A stretch of DNA of 64,000 nt from assembly GCA_015680685.1 (NCBI GenBank), contig MNCI01009417.1, forward strand, positions 747,379 through 811,378, written 5' to 3'. Under the pieces are notes generated by a model, which saw only the letters and a list, made by a program, of their open reading frames with translations, did no database searches and was not told the origin of the DNA. The stretch comes from Gnetum montanum (Eukaryota > Streptophyta > Gnetopsida > Gnetales > Gnetaceae). A program made the translations under genes and the position numbers. Every line of letters starts with the position of its first letter. The first letter of the stretch is position 1. Positions 47,341-56,642 of this stretch are shown here, one piece after another.

Positions 47341-47345
47341 ACATA

Positions 47346-49310
47346 CTACTAGGTTTGTGGAATCAAGGGATGCAAAATTTCTTAAGAATAACTTGATTAC
47401 TAAAAGCAGTGATTATTGGAACATTGTTCCTGAGATAGATCATATAGACACACAACCCACTACTTCAAATGATAAACTGATTGTTGTGCACAATACACCT
47501 AGAACACAAATGCATAATGAACAACAACCAGGCATTGAAGTCCCACAAACTAATGATCAAGAAGTAGTAGATCCAGCTGAACAATAGATACCAAAACTTG
47601 TTGAATAGCTTATTGGACATCATGATCCTCAAGAGAATGATGAATCAACATTAAAACAATCTACTAGAGTAAGGTGATCAGTGATTCCTAGTGACTGTAT
47701 GGTGTATCTATAGGAGTCTGACTACAACATAGGAGCCTAAAATGATCTTGAAACGTTTTTACAAGTCATGAGTTGTAAGGAATCTAACTTGTGATATGAT
47801 GCCATGATAGACAAGATGAACTCTATGTTATCTAATGGAGTTTGGGATCTTGTGTAAAGTTGCTTGATGGTGTAAAAGCCATTGGATGCAAATGGGTCTT
47901 CAAGACTAAGAAAGACTCATTGAGCAACATTGAAAGATATAAGGTCAAACTTGTTGCTAAAGGGTTCACTCAGAAAAAGGGACTAGATTACAAGGAGACA
48001 TTTTCTCCTATATCTAAGAAGAACTACCTTTGTGTTATCATGGCATTGGTTACCCATTTTGATCTTGAATTACATCAAACGAATGTGAAAACAACATTCC
48101 ATCTAGAAAAAGATATTCATATGAAACAACTTGAAGGATTTTCCTCTAGTAATGGTGAAAAATTGGTATGCAAGCTCAAGAAATCCATATATGGATTGAA
48201 ATAGGCCTCCTATTAATGGTACTTAAAATTCCATGATATCATCACTTCATTTGGTTTTGAAAAAAACATCATGGATCAATGTATATATTGGAAGGTCAAT
48301 GGGAGCAAAATCTATTTCCTTATTCTATATGTGGATGATATCCTTCTTACAACCAACAATAGTGGATTTCTATACTAGGTGAAATCTTTTCTCTCTAAGA
48401 GTTTCAACATGAAGGATATCAGTGATGCATCTTATGTCATTGGCCTTCAGATCCATAGGGACATATCTAGAGGCATTCTAGGACTATTGTAGAAAACCTA
48501 TATGAATAAAGTTTTAGAGAGGTTTTGGATGAAAGATTGTTCACCAAGTATAGCATCCATTATGAAGGGTGACAGGTTCAATTTGAACTAGTACCCTAGG
48601 AATGATTTAGAGAAAAGTTGGATGAGCAACATTATGTATGCTTTAGCTGTTCGCAACCTTATGTATGCTTAGGTCTACACAAGACCTAACATTACATTTG
48701 TTATTGGAATGTTGGGTAGATATCAAAGTAATCTAGGTATTGACCACTAGAGAGATGCAAAGAAAGTGATGAGGTACCTTCAAGGTACAAAAGGTTACAT
48801 GATTATGTATAAGCAAACTAACTTCTTGGAGGTGACTGGCTACTCTAATTTAGACTTTGTTGGTTGTGTTGATTAATAGAAATCATATCTAGTTATGTTT
48901 TTATGCTAGCTAGAGGAGCTATACCTTGGAGGAGTGAAAAGCAAACTTTGGTTACTAGCACCATGAAGGTAGAGTTCATTTCTTGTTTTGAGGTTACTTC
49001 GCATGGTGTATGGTTAAATAGTTCCATATCAAGGCTTAGAATTGTGGATTCTATATCTAGGCTATTAAGAATGTTTTGTGACAATTCAACTGCTATCTTT
49101 ATGGCTAAGAATAATAAGAGTAGTAGTCAAAGTAAACACATCGACATAAAGTACTTAGCCATAAGGGAACACATTAAGGAAAACAAAGTGGTCATTGAGC
49201 ATATACAAATTGAATTGATGATAGTTGATCCTTTGACAAAAGGAATGTCGTCAAAGTCATTTAAAGATCATGTAGTTTGGATGGGACTTGCTTTTATCAT
49301 GTAATTTATT
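47346..49310 (+). pseudogene. copia RT and RNase H relic, 3' of the G insertion
   Basis: Right after the duplication the frame resumes with a T-R-F-V-E-S-R-D-A-K-F-L segment, the linker before RT. The RVT_2 domain follows (47842-48204: KWVFKTKKDS, LVAKGFTQKKGLDY), then LYVDDILL at 48325-48348 with the catalytic Y-V-D-D intact, and RNase H with FCDNSTAIFMAKN and KHIDIKYLAIREHI (49075-49180). Several CAG-position TAG stops (for example 48202, 48377, 48488) and others disable it. RT would copy the element RNA to DNA. Confidence 0.88.
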
Positions 49311-49567
49311 ATACGTACAACTTTATAGTCTTAATGAAACTCTTATTTGGTTGTGCTATTTTCTCATATGGTTTGTGCATACAGTTATGAGAGAAAATTA
49401 GAATGAACATTGGTTTATTCATAAAGCTAGTTACCATATAAGGAAATTATGTTTGAAAGATAATGCATTGTAATACATGGAAGATAATACTCACATTAAG
49501 AGAAAATACTATCACTATGATTTATGCATTTATTTTTTGAAGTCTAGATTTAATTAAATATAGAGAC

Positions 49568-49579
49568 TAAGTAGGAGAT
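49568..49579 (+). other. Polypurine tract of the copia element
   Basis: AAGTAGGAGAT immediately precedes the TGTAAC start of the 3' LTR, the usual copia arrangement. Confidence 0.75.
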
Positions 49580-49970
49580 TGTAACATGTGTTGCATGTTT
49601 CCATATTTATGCATACATTAACACATCAAGATGGCCTCTATATCCTATAACACATTTACGTGTTGGCATTGGGTCTCTTATTTTTTCTAATTTCTCATGG
49701 TAACTGATTTCGTGGGTTAGAAATTCATTGTTGATGAGAGAACAAAGGCAACATGAATCAAAGTAGGATTGCAATTTTGGTCCCTTTCACAAATGCTTAG
49801 AGGTTGCATACACCTTCATTGTAAAGCACCCATGTGAAAAAAGAATCCGAATGCCAAGTTTAATTTAAGGAATCAATGGTTGGAGATAAGTTCCATTTGC
49901 TTCTACATTGTGCATTTCTGGTTATCTGTGCATGTAAATTTCTTGTTCAATCCACAAATTTTGCCTAACA
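49580..49970 (+). repeat. 3' LTR of the copia element
   Basis: Partner of 37143-37535; the duplication AAACA follows. Confidence 0.92.
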
Positions 49971-50109
49971 AAACAACCTTTAATCCACCAACAAAACATG
50001 TTTTCTGATGTGATGCCTTCACTTGCAATTGCTTGTTGCCACTTGCTTTGGGCTAGTCAACATATTTTTAATGTTTTTTTACCATTTTCTACATCTAATT
50101 TTGGAGTTG

Positions 50110-50545
50110 CAGGTTTACAGGATCAATGACTAAACTGAGGACACCATTAGTGATTACGAAACTGATGTCGACATTACCAATGATGAAACTGATGACAACA
50201 TTGGTGCTGGTGCCCCAAACTGGAAAGACAAAACATAGATACATAAGCACAGCAATCAAAGGTGCTCTCTGCCTTTATTCAAAGCTTCAATATAATCTGA
50301 TGACGACAATGGTGCTTACAGTGGTGCCCCAAACTCGAAAGACAAAAACATAGATACATAATTAAAGCAATAAAAGTGTTCTCTGCCTTTATTCAAAGCT
50401 TCAATATAACTGCGCTCTCGCATGCTGTCCCAGCGCATTCTGGAATGGCGTAATGCACTTCTACCAAAACCCAAGAAAGATTGACGTAGACGAATAGAAG
50501 AAAGGAAGCCTACTGTGGAGACTGCAGACGGTCGGCAACAACGTT
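50110..50545 (+). repeat. Dispersed repeat R, copy 3, with an internal 108-bp duplication
   Basis: Matches 18105-18370 in direct and 3240-3530 in inverted orientation. Inside it the units 50189-50296 and 50297-50409 are tandem copies (GGTGCCCCAAACT(G/C)GAAAGACAAA ... CTTTATTCAAAGCTTCAATATAA) with a few differences. The region after them holds the CCCAGCGCATTCTGG core and CGTAGACGAATAGAAGAAAG. Confidence 0.65.
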
Positions 50546-51024
50546 ATACTGTAGAGTTGAACTTTTATTTGTCATAATGACATAGGATGATTGAAGTGGT
50601 TCAAGTGGATAATATGGAACATGGAACGAAGTATTGTAACTTTACCAACTTGTGAAACAATGTATTTTAACTTAAGCAACTAAAAAGAACATAAAAGTAC
50701 TAAAGAAATTCAAAAAATTAAAAGTATTAAAAAGTAACATGGATTAAGTAATATAAATTGATTAAGCAATAGAAAGATGTTTATGAAAATGAAAATGTTA
50801 AAAAATAAAATTAAAATAAAGTATAGACAAATGTTGAGAAAATAAAAAAATTTAGCTTTTATAAATATTTCTCACATTTCCCCATAGTAATTTGTTCTAT
50901 ATCAAAAACTTTAGTAAATTATTTAACCTATTTAATAAAATATTAATTATTTAACATTGAAGGATGATAGATCTGTAAAGCAACCTTAGAAAATATGCAG
51001 TTTCTAAATATCAATGGTACTAAG
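50546..51024. other. AT-rich spacer
   Basis: No gene or repeat recognised; the stretch 50640-50960 is very rich in A and T. Confidence 0.5.
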
Positions 51025-51350
51025 CGGATAGGAAATTCTCAGCCACAGTTTTGGTAGTGGAACATAGGTTAATAATTGCAAGAGTTTTTGGATTGGCATC
51101 ACTTTGAGCTATGTTTCAACAGCGTATTTGAAAGAAGCACAGCTCAAGTTATTCCCATAATGTGCCAGCAAAGGTATTTGACACCTCTGTTAAGGTTTAT
51201 GTGTGACCGTCGTCTTGCTTGCTGGTGCAGATAGAATACTTTTCTATTCCGTGATTTTCATTCACAGTAACATCTCCCCTTTTAAGTCTAATCCTGTTGG
51301 TTTCTATGAATTTGATTACGTTGATCGGATTCTGATGCCAAGCACATAGT
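51025..51350 (+). repeat. Dispersed repeat S, copy 2
   Basis: Aligns with 16830-17330 in the same orientation (landmarks given there). It lies 0.9-1.2 kb upstream of the ERF gene. Confidence 0.65.
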
Positions 51351-51879
51351 ATTTAGAATATCTTGGCAAACTCTCCCACCCTGGCGCCTGCCTGCAGATT
51401 TGAATAAGCCAAAACCAATGGCAGCATCGACTGTAATCTAGCGTTACTAGACTCGGACTTTGCCAGTAACTTGTTTTTGAAAGAATAAATTCAGACTCTG
51501 TGAGTACCTTGTTTTTGATAGAATAAACTCGGACTGGGCCAGTTACTCGGCAAACTCACAGAACAGTGAAAAGAATTTGAATTTATTGAAATTTGAATTT
51601 TCACCCCCTTTAACCCTTTTCAAACTCAGAACAGTGAAAGTTGAAATTTAAATTTTCACCCCTTTAACCCTTTTAGATTTCTGACCCGGCCCATGACTTT
51701 ACTCGCTCCAGGAAAAAACCTCTGCGACTGCTCGCAGAAACTCGGCGAGTAAATTAAAGATGTCGCTAATGGCCGTGAGTTGGCATTTGCCGAGTGCCCA
51801 TTTGGCAGATTTTTAGTGTTTTTTTTGCTGTGAGTAACCTTGGAGCGTTGCCGGTGGCAAACCAATTAAAGTAGAAAAG
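51351..51879. repeat. Upstream spacer with short tandem repeats
   Basis: Contains pairs such as ACTTGTTTTTGAAAGAATAAA / CCTTGTTTTTGATAGAATAAA (about 51470 and 51509) and a diverged unit of about 60 bp around CAAACTCA(C)AGAACAGTGAAA...TTTTCACCCC(C)TTTAACCC (about 51552-51672). A CTCGGCAAACTC / CTCGGCGAGTAA theme recurs. No coding. Confidence 0.55.
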
Positions 51880-51985
51880 CGCTTTTGACACGGTGTCCAA
51901 GCGCCTTCTGGCATGGCAGTTGGCATTACTGCGTTCTTTTTAGCAAAACCAAGAGAAAGCTACTGATGTAGAGTGCAGACAAACA
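51880..51985 (+). repeat. Fragment of repeat R in the ERF upstream region
   Basis: GACACGGTGTCCAAGCGCC, TTCTGGCATGGC and AAAACCAAGA...GATGTAGA follow the order seen at 18240-18345 and 50440-50500. It ends about 285 bp before the ERF start codon. Confidence 0.55.
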
Positions 51986-52174
51986 GTAGCCAGCTTCATC
52001 AAACGTTCCGCCCATTTGTTTCTTTCTGGGCCTTGCCAACAAAAAAAGGTACTCTACCAGCACAAATTCGACATGTTTTTGTTGTGTTCAGGTGCTCTTC
52101 TGGCCGCAGTCAAACCAGCAGAGGCACCCACGTCCCACGCCCGTAATTTACACGGAAATCTACTGTTCCTCCTC

Positions 52175-52197
52175 TATATAAAGTCCTCTATATAAAG
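52175..52197 (+). promoter_or_regulatory. Twin TATA boxes of the ERF gene
   Basis: TATATAAAG occurs at 52175-52183 and again at 52189-52197, a 14-bp direct repeat. Transcription would start about 30 bp downstream of either, giving a leader of roughly 40-65 bases. Confidence 0.7.
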
Positions 52198-52242
52198 TCT
52201 TGGATGCATTCCTATGCGGGAGCAATCTTTTGACACAAGTTA

Positions 52243-52298
52243 ATGTAGTTAACTTAAAAATGCAAAAGCATGTCTACGCAACAGCAACAAGTGAATAA
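52243..52298 (+). promoter_or_regulatory. Short upstream ORFs in the ERF leader
   Basis: ATGTAG at 52243-52248 is a start codon followed at once by a stop. A second ATG at 52260 opens 12 codons in another frame and ends at 52298, overlapping the main start at 52270. Both would lie in the leader predicted from the TATA boxes and could lower or regulate translation. Confidence 0.5.
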
Positions 52299-52773
52299 TG
52301 AGCAACAGAAGCAGCAGAGCCGCAACAGCAGAAAGGCGCGCAGAAAGGGCCAGAGCATATACAGAGGCGCGAGAATGAGAAAATGGGGGACATGGGTGTC
52401 GGAGATCCGGATTCCTCATAAACGAGGCACAATTTGGCTGGGCTCCTATGACTCCGCTTGTAAGGCCGCTCTCGCCTACGATTTCGCCGCATTTTGCGTC
52501 CGCGGCCGCGCTCAATTTTCCGGAGCGTCCGCCGCATGTACCGTGGAATTAGGGAATATTGAGGCTTGGCCACAGAATATTCAGGCGGCCGCCAACCATT
52601 TCGCGGAGCAGCAGCATGCTTTGTGCTGCAACGTGGGGTCCAAGACAGAGCCACAGCCTGCGGCAGCCACTGAGGGAGAGAAAATCTATGTCACTGAAGT
52701 GGCAGCCACGTTATTAGAAGGAGGCTCCATCAGCATCAGCAGCGATGGCGACAACAGCTTGGGATGGGAATGA
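52270..52773 (+). CDS. AP2/ERF-domain transcription factor, DREB-like (ERF group II type)
   Basis: The 167-residue protein is intronless like most DREB genes. A Q/N/S-rich start and a basic patch (residues 20-27, possible nuclear signal) precede one AP2 domain at about 29-88: [38 protein letters not shown] and CVRGRAQFS, with the YRG and RAYD-type elements in place. At the positions used to split the family it has Val14 (DREB-like) and Ile19 instead of Glu. The WVSEIR and LGSYD words fit group II (Arabidopsis ERF012/ERF017-like) best. The rest is A/E-rich. It should bind GCC- or DRE-type promoter sites in the nucleus. The coding part is much more GC-rich than its surroundings. It lacks the C-terminal EAR motif in frame, but one lies in the +1 frame just beyond. 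ATG 52270 is the first start in frame with the domain. Confidence 0.9.
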   Translation: MSTQQQQVNNEQQKQQSRNSRKARRKGQSIYRGARMRKWGTWVSEIRIPHKRGTIWLGSYDSACKAALAYDFAAFCVRGRAQFSGASAACTVELGNIEAWPQNIQAAANHFAEQQHALCCNVGSKTEPQPAAATEGEKIYVTEVAATLLEGGSISISSDGDNSLGWE

Positions 52774-52867
52774 TCAACTGGCAGCTCTGGATTTGGATTT
52801 GGGTGTTTTGGACAGCCTTGCTCAGTTTCTGGCTGCTCATTCCCGCACTCCTTGGTGGCTTGGGTGA
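52772..52867 (+). other. Out-of-frame C-terminal extension with EAR-like motif
   Basis: In the +1 frame, beginning at the ERF stop codon, the DNA encodes [20 protein letters not shown] and a few more residues before TGA at 52865-52867. LDLDL fits the LxLxL repression motif, and its helical, leucine-rich context resembles ERF C-termini. That frame is open upstream into the end of the ERF gene, so one indel near 52740-52770 could have separated it. Confidence 0.5.
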
Positions 52868-53680
52868 TTCCAAGTCACACAAAATTGTACAGTGTTTGAA
52901 ATGTTTGTTCAGTTCAACATTATTATCTCATTTCCATACTCCTTGGTGGCTTGAGTGATTGGCTTGAGTGATTCTAAGTCCGCACAAAATTGTAGTGTTT
53001 GAAATGTTTGTTTGGTCCAACATCAATATCACATTTCCACACTTTTTGGTGTCTTGGGTGATTTCAAGTCCCACAAAATTGTATAGTGTTTGAAATGTTT
53101 GTTCATTCAACATTATTATCTCATTTTCATACTCTTTTGATGGCTTGGGCGATTCCAAGTTCCACAAAATTGTACAGTGTTTGAAATGTTTCTTCAATGG
53201 TGGCTTGGGTGATTCTAAGTGGCACAAAATTGTTTAGTGTATGAAATGTTTGTTTGGTTCAACATCAATATCTCATTTCCACACAATTCGGTGGCTTGGG
53301 TGATTTCAAGTCCCACAAAAATATACAATGTTTAAAATGTTTGTTTGGTTCAACATTATTATCTCATTTCCATACTCTTGAGTGGCTTGGATGATTCCAA
53401 GTCACACTAAATTGTACAGTGTCTGAAATGTTTGTTTAGTTCAATATTATTATCTCATTTCCATACTCTTTGATGGCTTGGTTGAGTCCAAGTTCCACAA
53501 AATTTACAATGTCTGAAATGTTTCTTCAGTGGTGGCTTGGGTTATTCCAAGTCACACAAAATTGTACAATGTCTAAGATGTTTGTTTGGTTTAACATCAT
53601 TATCTTATTCCCACACTCCTTGGTGACTTGGGTGATTCCAAGTCACAAAATTGTACAATATGTAAAATGTTTGGCAAAAA
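52851..53680. repeat. Tandem array of about ten units with higher-order structure
   Basis: Units begin with (T)GGTGGCTTGGGTGATTCCAAG and go on with CACAAAATTGTACAGTGT, TGAAATGTTTGTT and, in long units, TTCAACATxATTATCTCATTTCCA. Starts are near 52851, 52942, 53046, 53137, 53198, 53286, 53378, 53470, 53530 and 53620. Most are 88-104 bp, but those at 53137 and 53470 are only about 60 bp and share TTTCTTCA(A/G)TGG, giving a four-unit higher-order period of about 333 bp. The array begins 78 bp after the ERF stop codon. Confidence 0.88.
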
Positions 53681-55533
53681 CAATGCACTTATGTAGATCT
53701 AGAGTAACCTCACAAAAAAGAAAGAACTCTACCTAAATAGCATTAAAGGCATCAACAAAAAAGTAGCTTATTTATCTACTTCTATATCATATCACCTATG
53801 ATGTCAAATTAGTCAAGCAAAATTGGTCTCTCATTATTTTAGAATTGAACATGAAGATGGGTTCTACAGAAAAATTGGGCTCCCATTATTTTAGAATTAA
53901 AATAAGAAGATGACATTTGAATCCAAGAGGAGAGAACCTATCATTAACACAATCAAAAGGCAATTGAAGATGAGCATCACATATTCCTAGGCTTGTTCTT
54001 GTGCAAAGTTGCCACAAATGCTAAATTATAGATATTAGTTTAATTCAGCTTTTTGAAACAGTCTCTAGGAATCGTGGTAACTTTATTGATGAAGTGTTTG
54101 CTACACATATTATGTATGAGTATATTTCATTTCATTTTAGCTTCTTTCAACAAAATTGGATCAACGACCTCAATTCTTTGTAACAATTAGCCTCTATAAA
54201 AAGCTAGATCTTTGTTTATTTGTGATTTTCCAGTTAAACGTGCTCATGTAATTATTTAATTATTTCTGCATTAACATAGACGGTCTCCATTTTTTCGGTA
54301 AGAAGAGAATCTTGAGTAAAGTTCAAATGCGTACGGGCGAAGTGCAAGAATTCCTTTTCCGTAATGGAACTAACCTCAAACCACGCAGCTATACACGACT
54401 TCGCGAAAGGTTTCATTTTTGCCCACGAACTTGACCATCATTAGGTTTCACTTTTCGATGTCATACAAAAATGCGTGGCCTCGTCAATTTTGAACTTTAA
54501 GTGGTTCTCTATTAAATTGAACCGGTTGTTTGAATTTGTGCGTTTTAACGATTGAACTTTAACGACTCTACTAGTGTCCGCTCCATGTTACAGCGCTATT
54601 TTTTAAAAATCAGTCTTGTTTTTTTCCAGAGTTAGCGCTATGTGCGGACCCAATCTTTCTTTTTTTCCAAAGTCAGCGCCTTGCACGGATATAGTCCGTG
54701 CGTGTTGCCAAGTCTTTATTTCGGAGGGTGCAACCATCTCAGCTGTTTATAAGGTATAAGGTCTCGAGAAAATATTAAGAACATCAGCCCACCTGGAAAA
54801 TGAATTAGCCTCAAAATTTGTAGCCTCCTTTTGGCAGTAAGTTCAATTTTTTTTAACGTGGTTAGAAATGTAGGGTGTAGTAGACAATTTCAAGTACCAC
54901 CTAGAGTTGACTATGGTATTCCTCTCTTTTTCATTTGGAATATGTGATGCTTTTATATTTCAAGCCTTATAAATAGTTTTATGTTAGTACCAACAACATG
55001 CTAATTGTCAAGAAATTGCATACAAGAAGAAACTTTATACGTGATTACTATTTCATTTACATGGATGATTAGTACCATGCTAGAAATGCAATGGTCATTT
55101 TTACACTTTAATGAAAACATTTTGAGATGACATAGATACCTTTGCTTATTGAGTACAATATAAGCAATGACTTAAGTAAACAATTTATAGCCATGAAGTT
55201 AGAGGTATAAACATACGTCAAAGCTTGTTGATGTAAAAATTTGACTTAGACTTTCTTTTGGCATGAAGTTAGAGGTATACCTTCATATAGCCATTTAGTG
55301 CAAAAGGGTAGTGTGACATGTGCATATATATGGATATATAAATACATAGATATATAAATATAGCTTTTGGATAGATGTATGAATATTTTCATTACTTCTA
55401 ACTCATTGGTAAGGTGTAGTATGTTGTTATATAGGTTGTGTATGTGATGACACATGGCACATGGCTATAAGGTATGTTGAATATGTGAATTTGGTGAATA
55501 TTAGTACATGTAGCACTATAGTGTTTGACTTGC
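53681..55533. other. Spacer without recognised genes
   Basis: Mostly AT-rich. A less AT-rich patch at 54290-54740 has two similar phrases, CAGAGTTAGCGCTATGTGCGGA and CAAAGTCAGCGCCTTGCACGGA (about 54628 and 54672), a short duplication. Two nearly matching words TTTTAGAATTxAA stand at about 53840 and 53892. No coding is supported. Confidence 0.5.
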
Positions 55534-55538
55534 ATATG

Positions 55539-56120
55539 TGTGAGAGATGTCCCAGGGTGGTGGTTCTCCTAAGCTCTCTCCATGGTTTGGGGGCCATGGA
55601 ACACTTTGAGGTGCCCTCGGGTGACTCTCAAGTGTTAGAAAACCCACCCCAGCTTGGCGGTACCAAGCTAGCAACAGGACATCCTCCTGTTGCAACTCTC
55701 TTCTCTATCCTCTTCATTTCACCCTCACCATGGAGAACTACATGGCCCTGATTCTATGGCGGTCATAGATATGTAGGTAGCCAAGATTGGATAGTTTTGG
55801 TGTGGTGCCAAGCCACACCTTGTACCAGATTGTGAGGGATTTGCGGGTGAGGCACCTTCCCTTGTAGGTGCATCATTTCCCCTCTCACCAATGTTGTCTA
55901 CAAGGTTGTTTGTGTGCTTGTTTGCATGGTCCTCGTTTTGGAGTTGGTTACCCTCTATGAGGTGCATTGCCATATATGTTAAGAAGCTATGATTCTGCTT
56001 ACACTGACTCTTGAGTTTCTTTCTCGCTTGAGGTGTATTCCCCAGGTCTTCTACGCCAGATCCATTAGATCTTAGTGAATTCTTTGGGGTGTTGAACAAC
56101 ATTGCGGCAACATTATTACA
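55539..56120 (+). repeat. 5' LTR of the LARD-like element
   Basis: Aligns without large gaps with 61485-62066; scattered substitutions indicate an insertion of moderate age. Confidence 0.88.
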
Positions 56121-56642
56121 GATGGTATCGGAGCATTTTTGAAATTGTGTTGTGATATGCATGTGCTCTTTGGTTATGTTACTCCATTGAGGTTGTTTGA
56201 TTAAGGGTCCCTTCGGATTCATACCTAGGTGATCTAGGATCATATCCTTATGTATTCTTTGAAGAGTTGCCTTATGGCAATGTTTTACGCTCTTCATGAG
56301 GGGACAAATGTTAAACTGTGAGCAACTAATGTATGTTACTCTCTTTGAGGATGTAAACGATTGTGTTGTGGTGACATCCTCCACTTGTTTACTTGTGGTT
56401 GGACTAGTTGTGATTGTATGTGATATGGTAGAGAGGAGTTCTATTGGCAACTCAAGAATTTTGTTGCTCAAGGAGCTCTCATCTCTGGTCTCGAGTGATT
56501 CATCTGGGATGAATCGAACTAAGTCTCCACTTTGGTTTCCACCTAGATGACATGTTTTGATATGGCATTTGTTGAATTGTGCAAGATAGGATATCCTTGC
56601 ACTCCCACTCACCCTTGATACAGTGAGTATGGGAAAATACAA
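55725..56642 (-). CDS. Long antisense ORF across LTR and leader, function unknown
   Basis: A 305-codon frame is open on the strand opposite the element, the longest uninterrupted frame in the window. It starts in the leader (56642), crosses the primer site and ends inside the LTR. Its product is rich in S, T, N and K, with no domain, signal peptide or membrane segment that I recognise. The LTR part is also open in the other LTR (61919 to 61671, 82 codons, ending at the same place), with mainly conservative changes. It may be an antisense gene of the element or a chance frame; expression is unknown. Confidence 0.3.
   Translation of the reverse strand: MYFPILTVSRVSGSARISYLAQFNKCHIKTCHLGGNQSGDLVRFIPDESLETRDESSLSNKILELPIELLSTISHTITTSPTTSKQVEDVTTTQSFTSSKRVTYISCSQFNICPLMKSVKHCHKATLQRIHKDMILDHLGMNPKGPLIKQPQWSNITKEHMHITTQFQKCSDTICNNVAAMLFNTPKNSLRSNGSGVEDLGNTPQARKKLKSQCKQNHSFLTYMAMHLIEGNQLQNEDHANKHTNNLVDNIGERGNDAPTREGASPANPSQSGTRCGLAPHQNYPILATYISMTAIESGPCSSPW
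56123..56134 (+). other. Primer-binding site of the LARD-like element
   Basis: TGGTATCGGAGC differs from the common initiator-Met site TGGTATCAGAGC by one base and lies two bases after the LTR. Confidence 0.8.

Larger units (their letters stand above)
37143..49970 (+). mobile_element. Ty1/copia retrotransposon interrupted by element G
   Basis: LTRs of 393 and 391 bp (37143-37535 and 49580-49970) begin TGTAAC and end CTAACA; AAACA is duplicated exactly at 37138-37142 and 49971-49975. An initiator-Met primer site follows the first LTR and a polypurine tract precedes the second. Gag, protease, integrase, RT and RNase H occur in the copia order, with element G and its ACATA duplication (40210-40214, 47341-47345) inserted between the end of integrase and RT. 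Without G the element is about 5.7 kb. All domains carry stops, so it is inactive. Confidence 0.95.

Noticed and set aside
52274-52654. Minus-strand frame of 126 codons over the ERF gene
   Set aside because: The opposite strand encodes a clear AP2 domain; GC-rich coding often leaves open antisense frames.
52851-53680. CRISPR array
   Set aside because: Units are contiguous tandem repeats without unique spacers of constant length, in plant DNA.
55461-55751. Plus-strand frame of 96 codons entering the LTR
   Set aside because: Crosses the outer boundary of the LTR at 55539, so it mixes flank and element; no domain.
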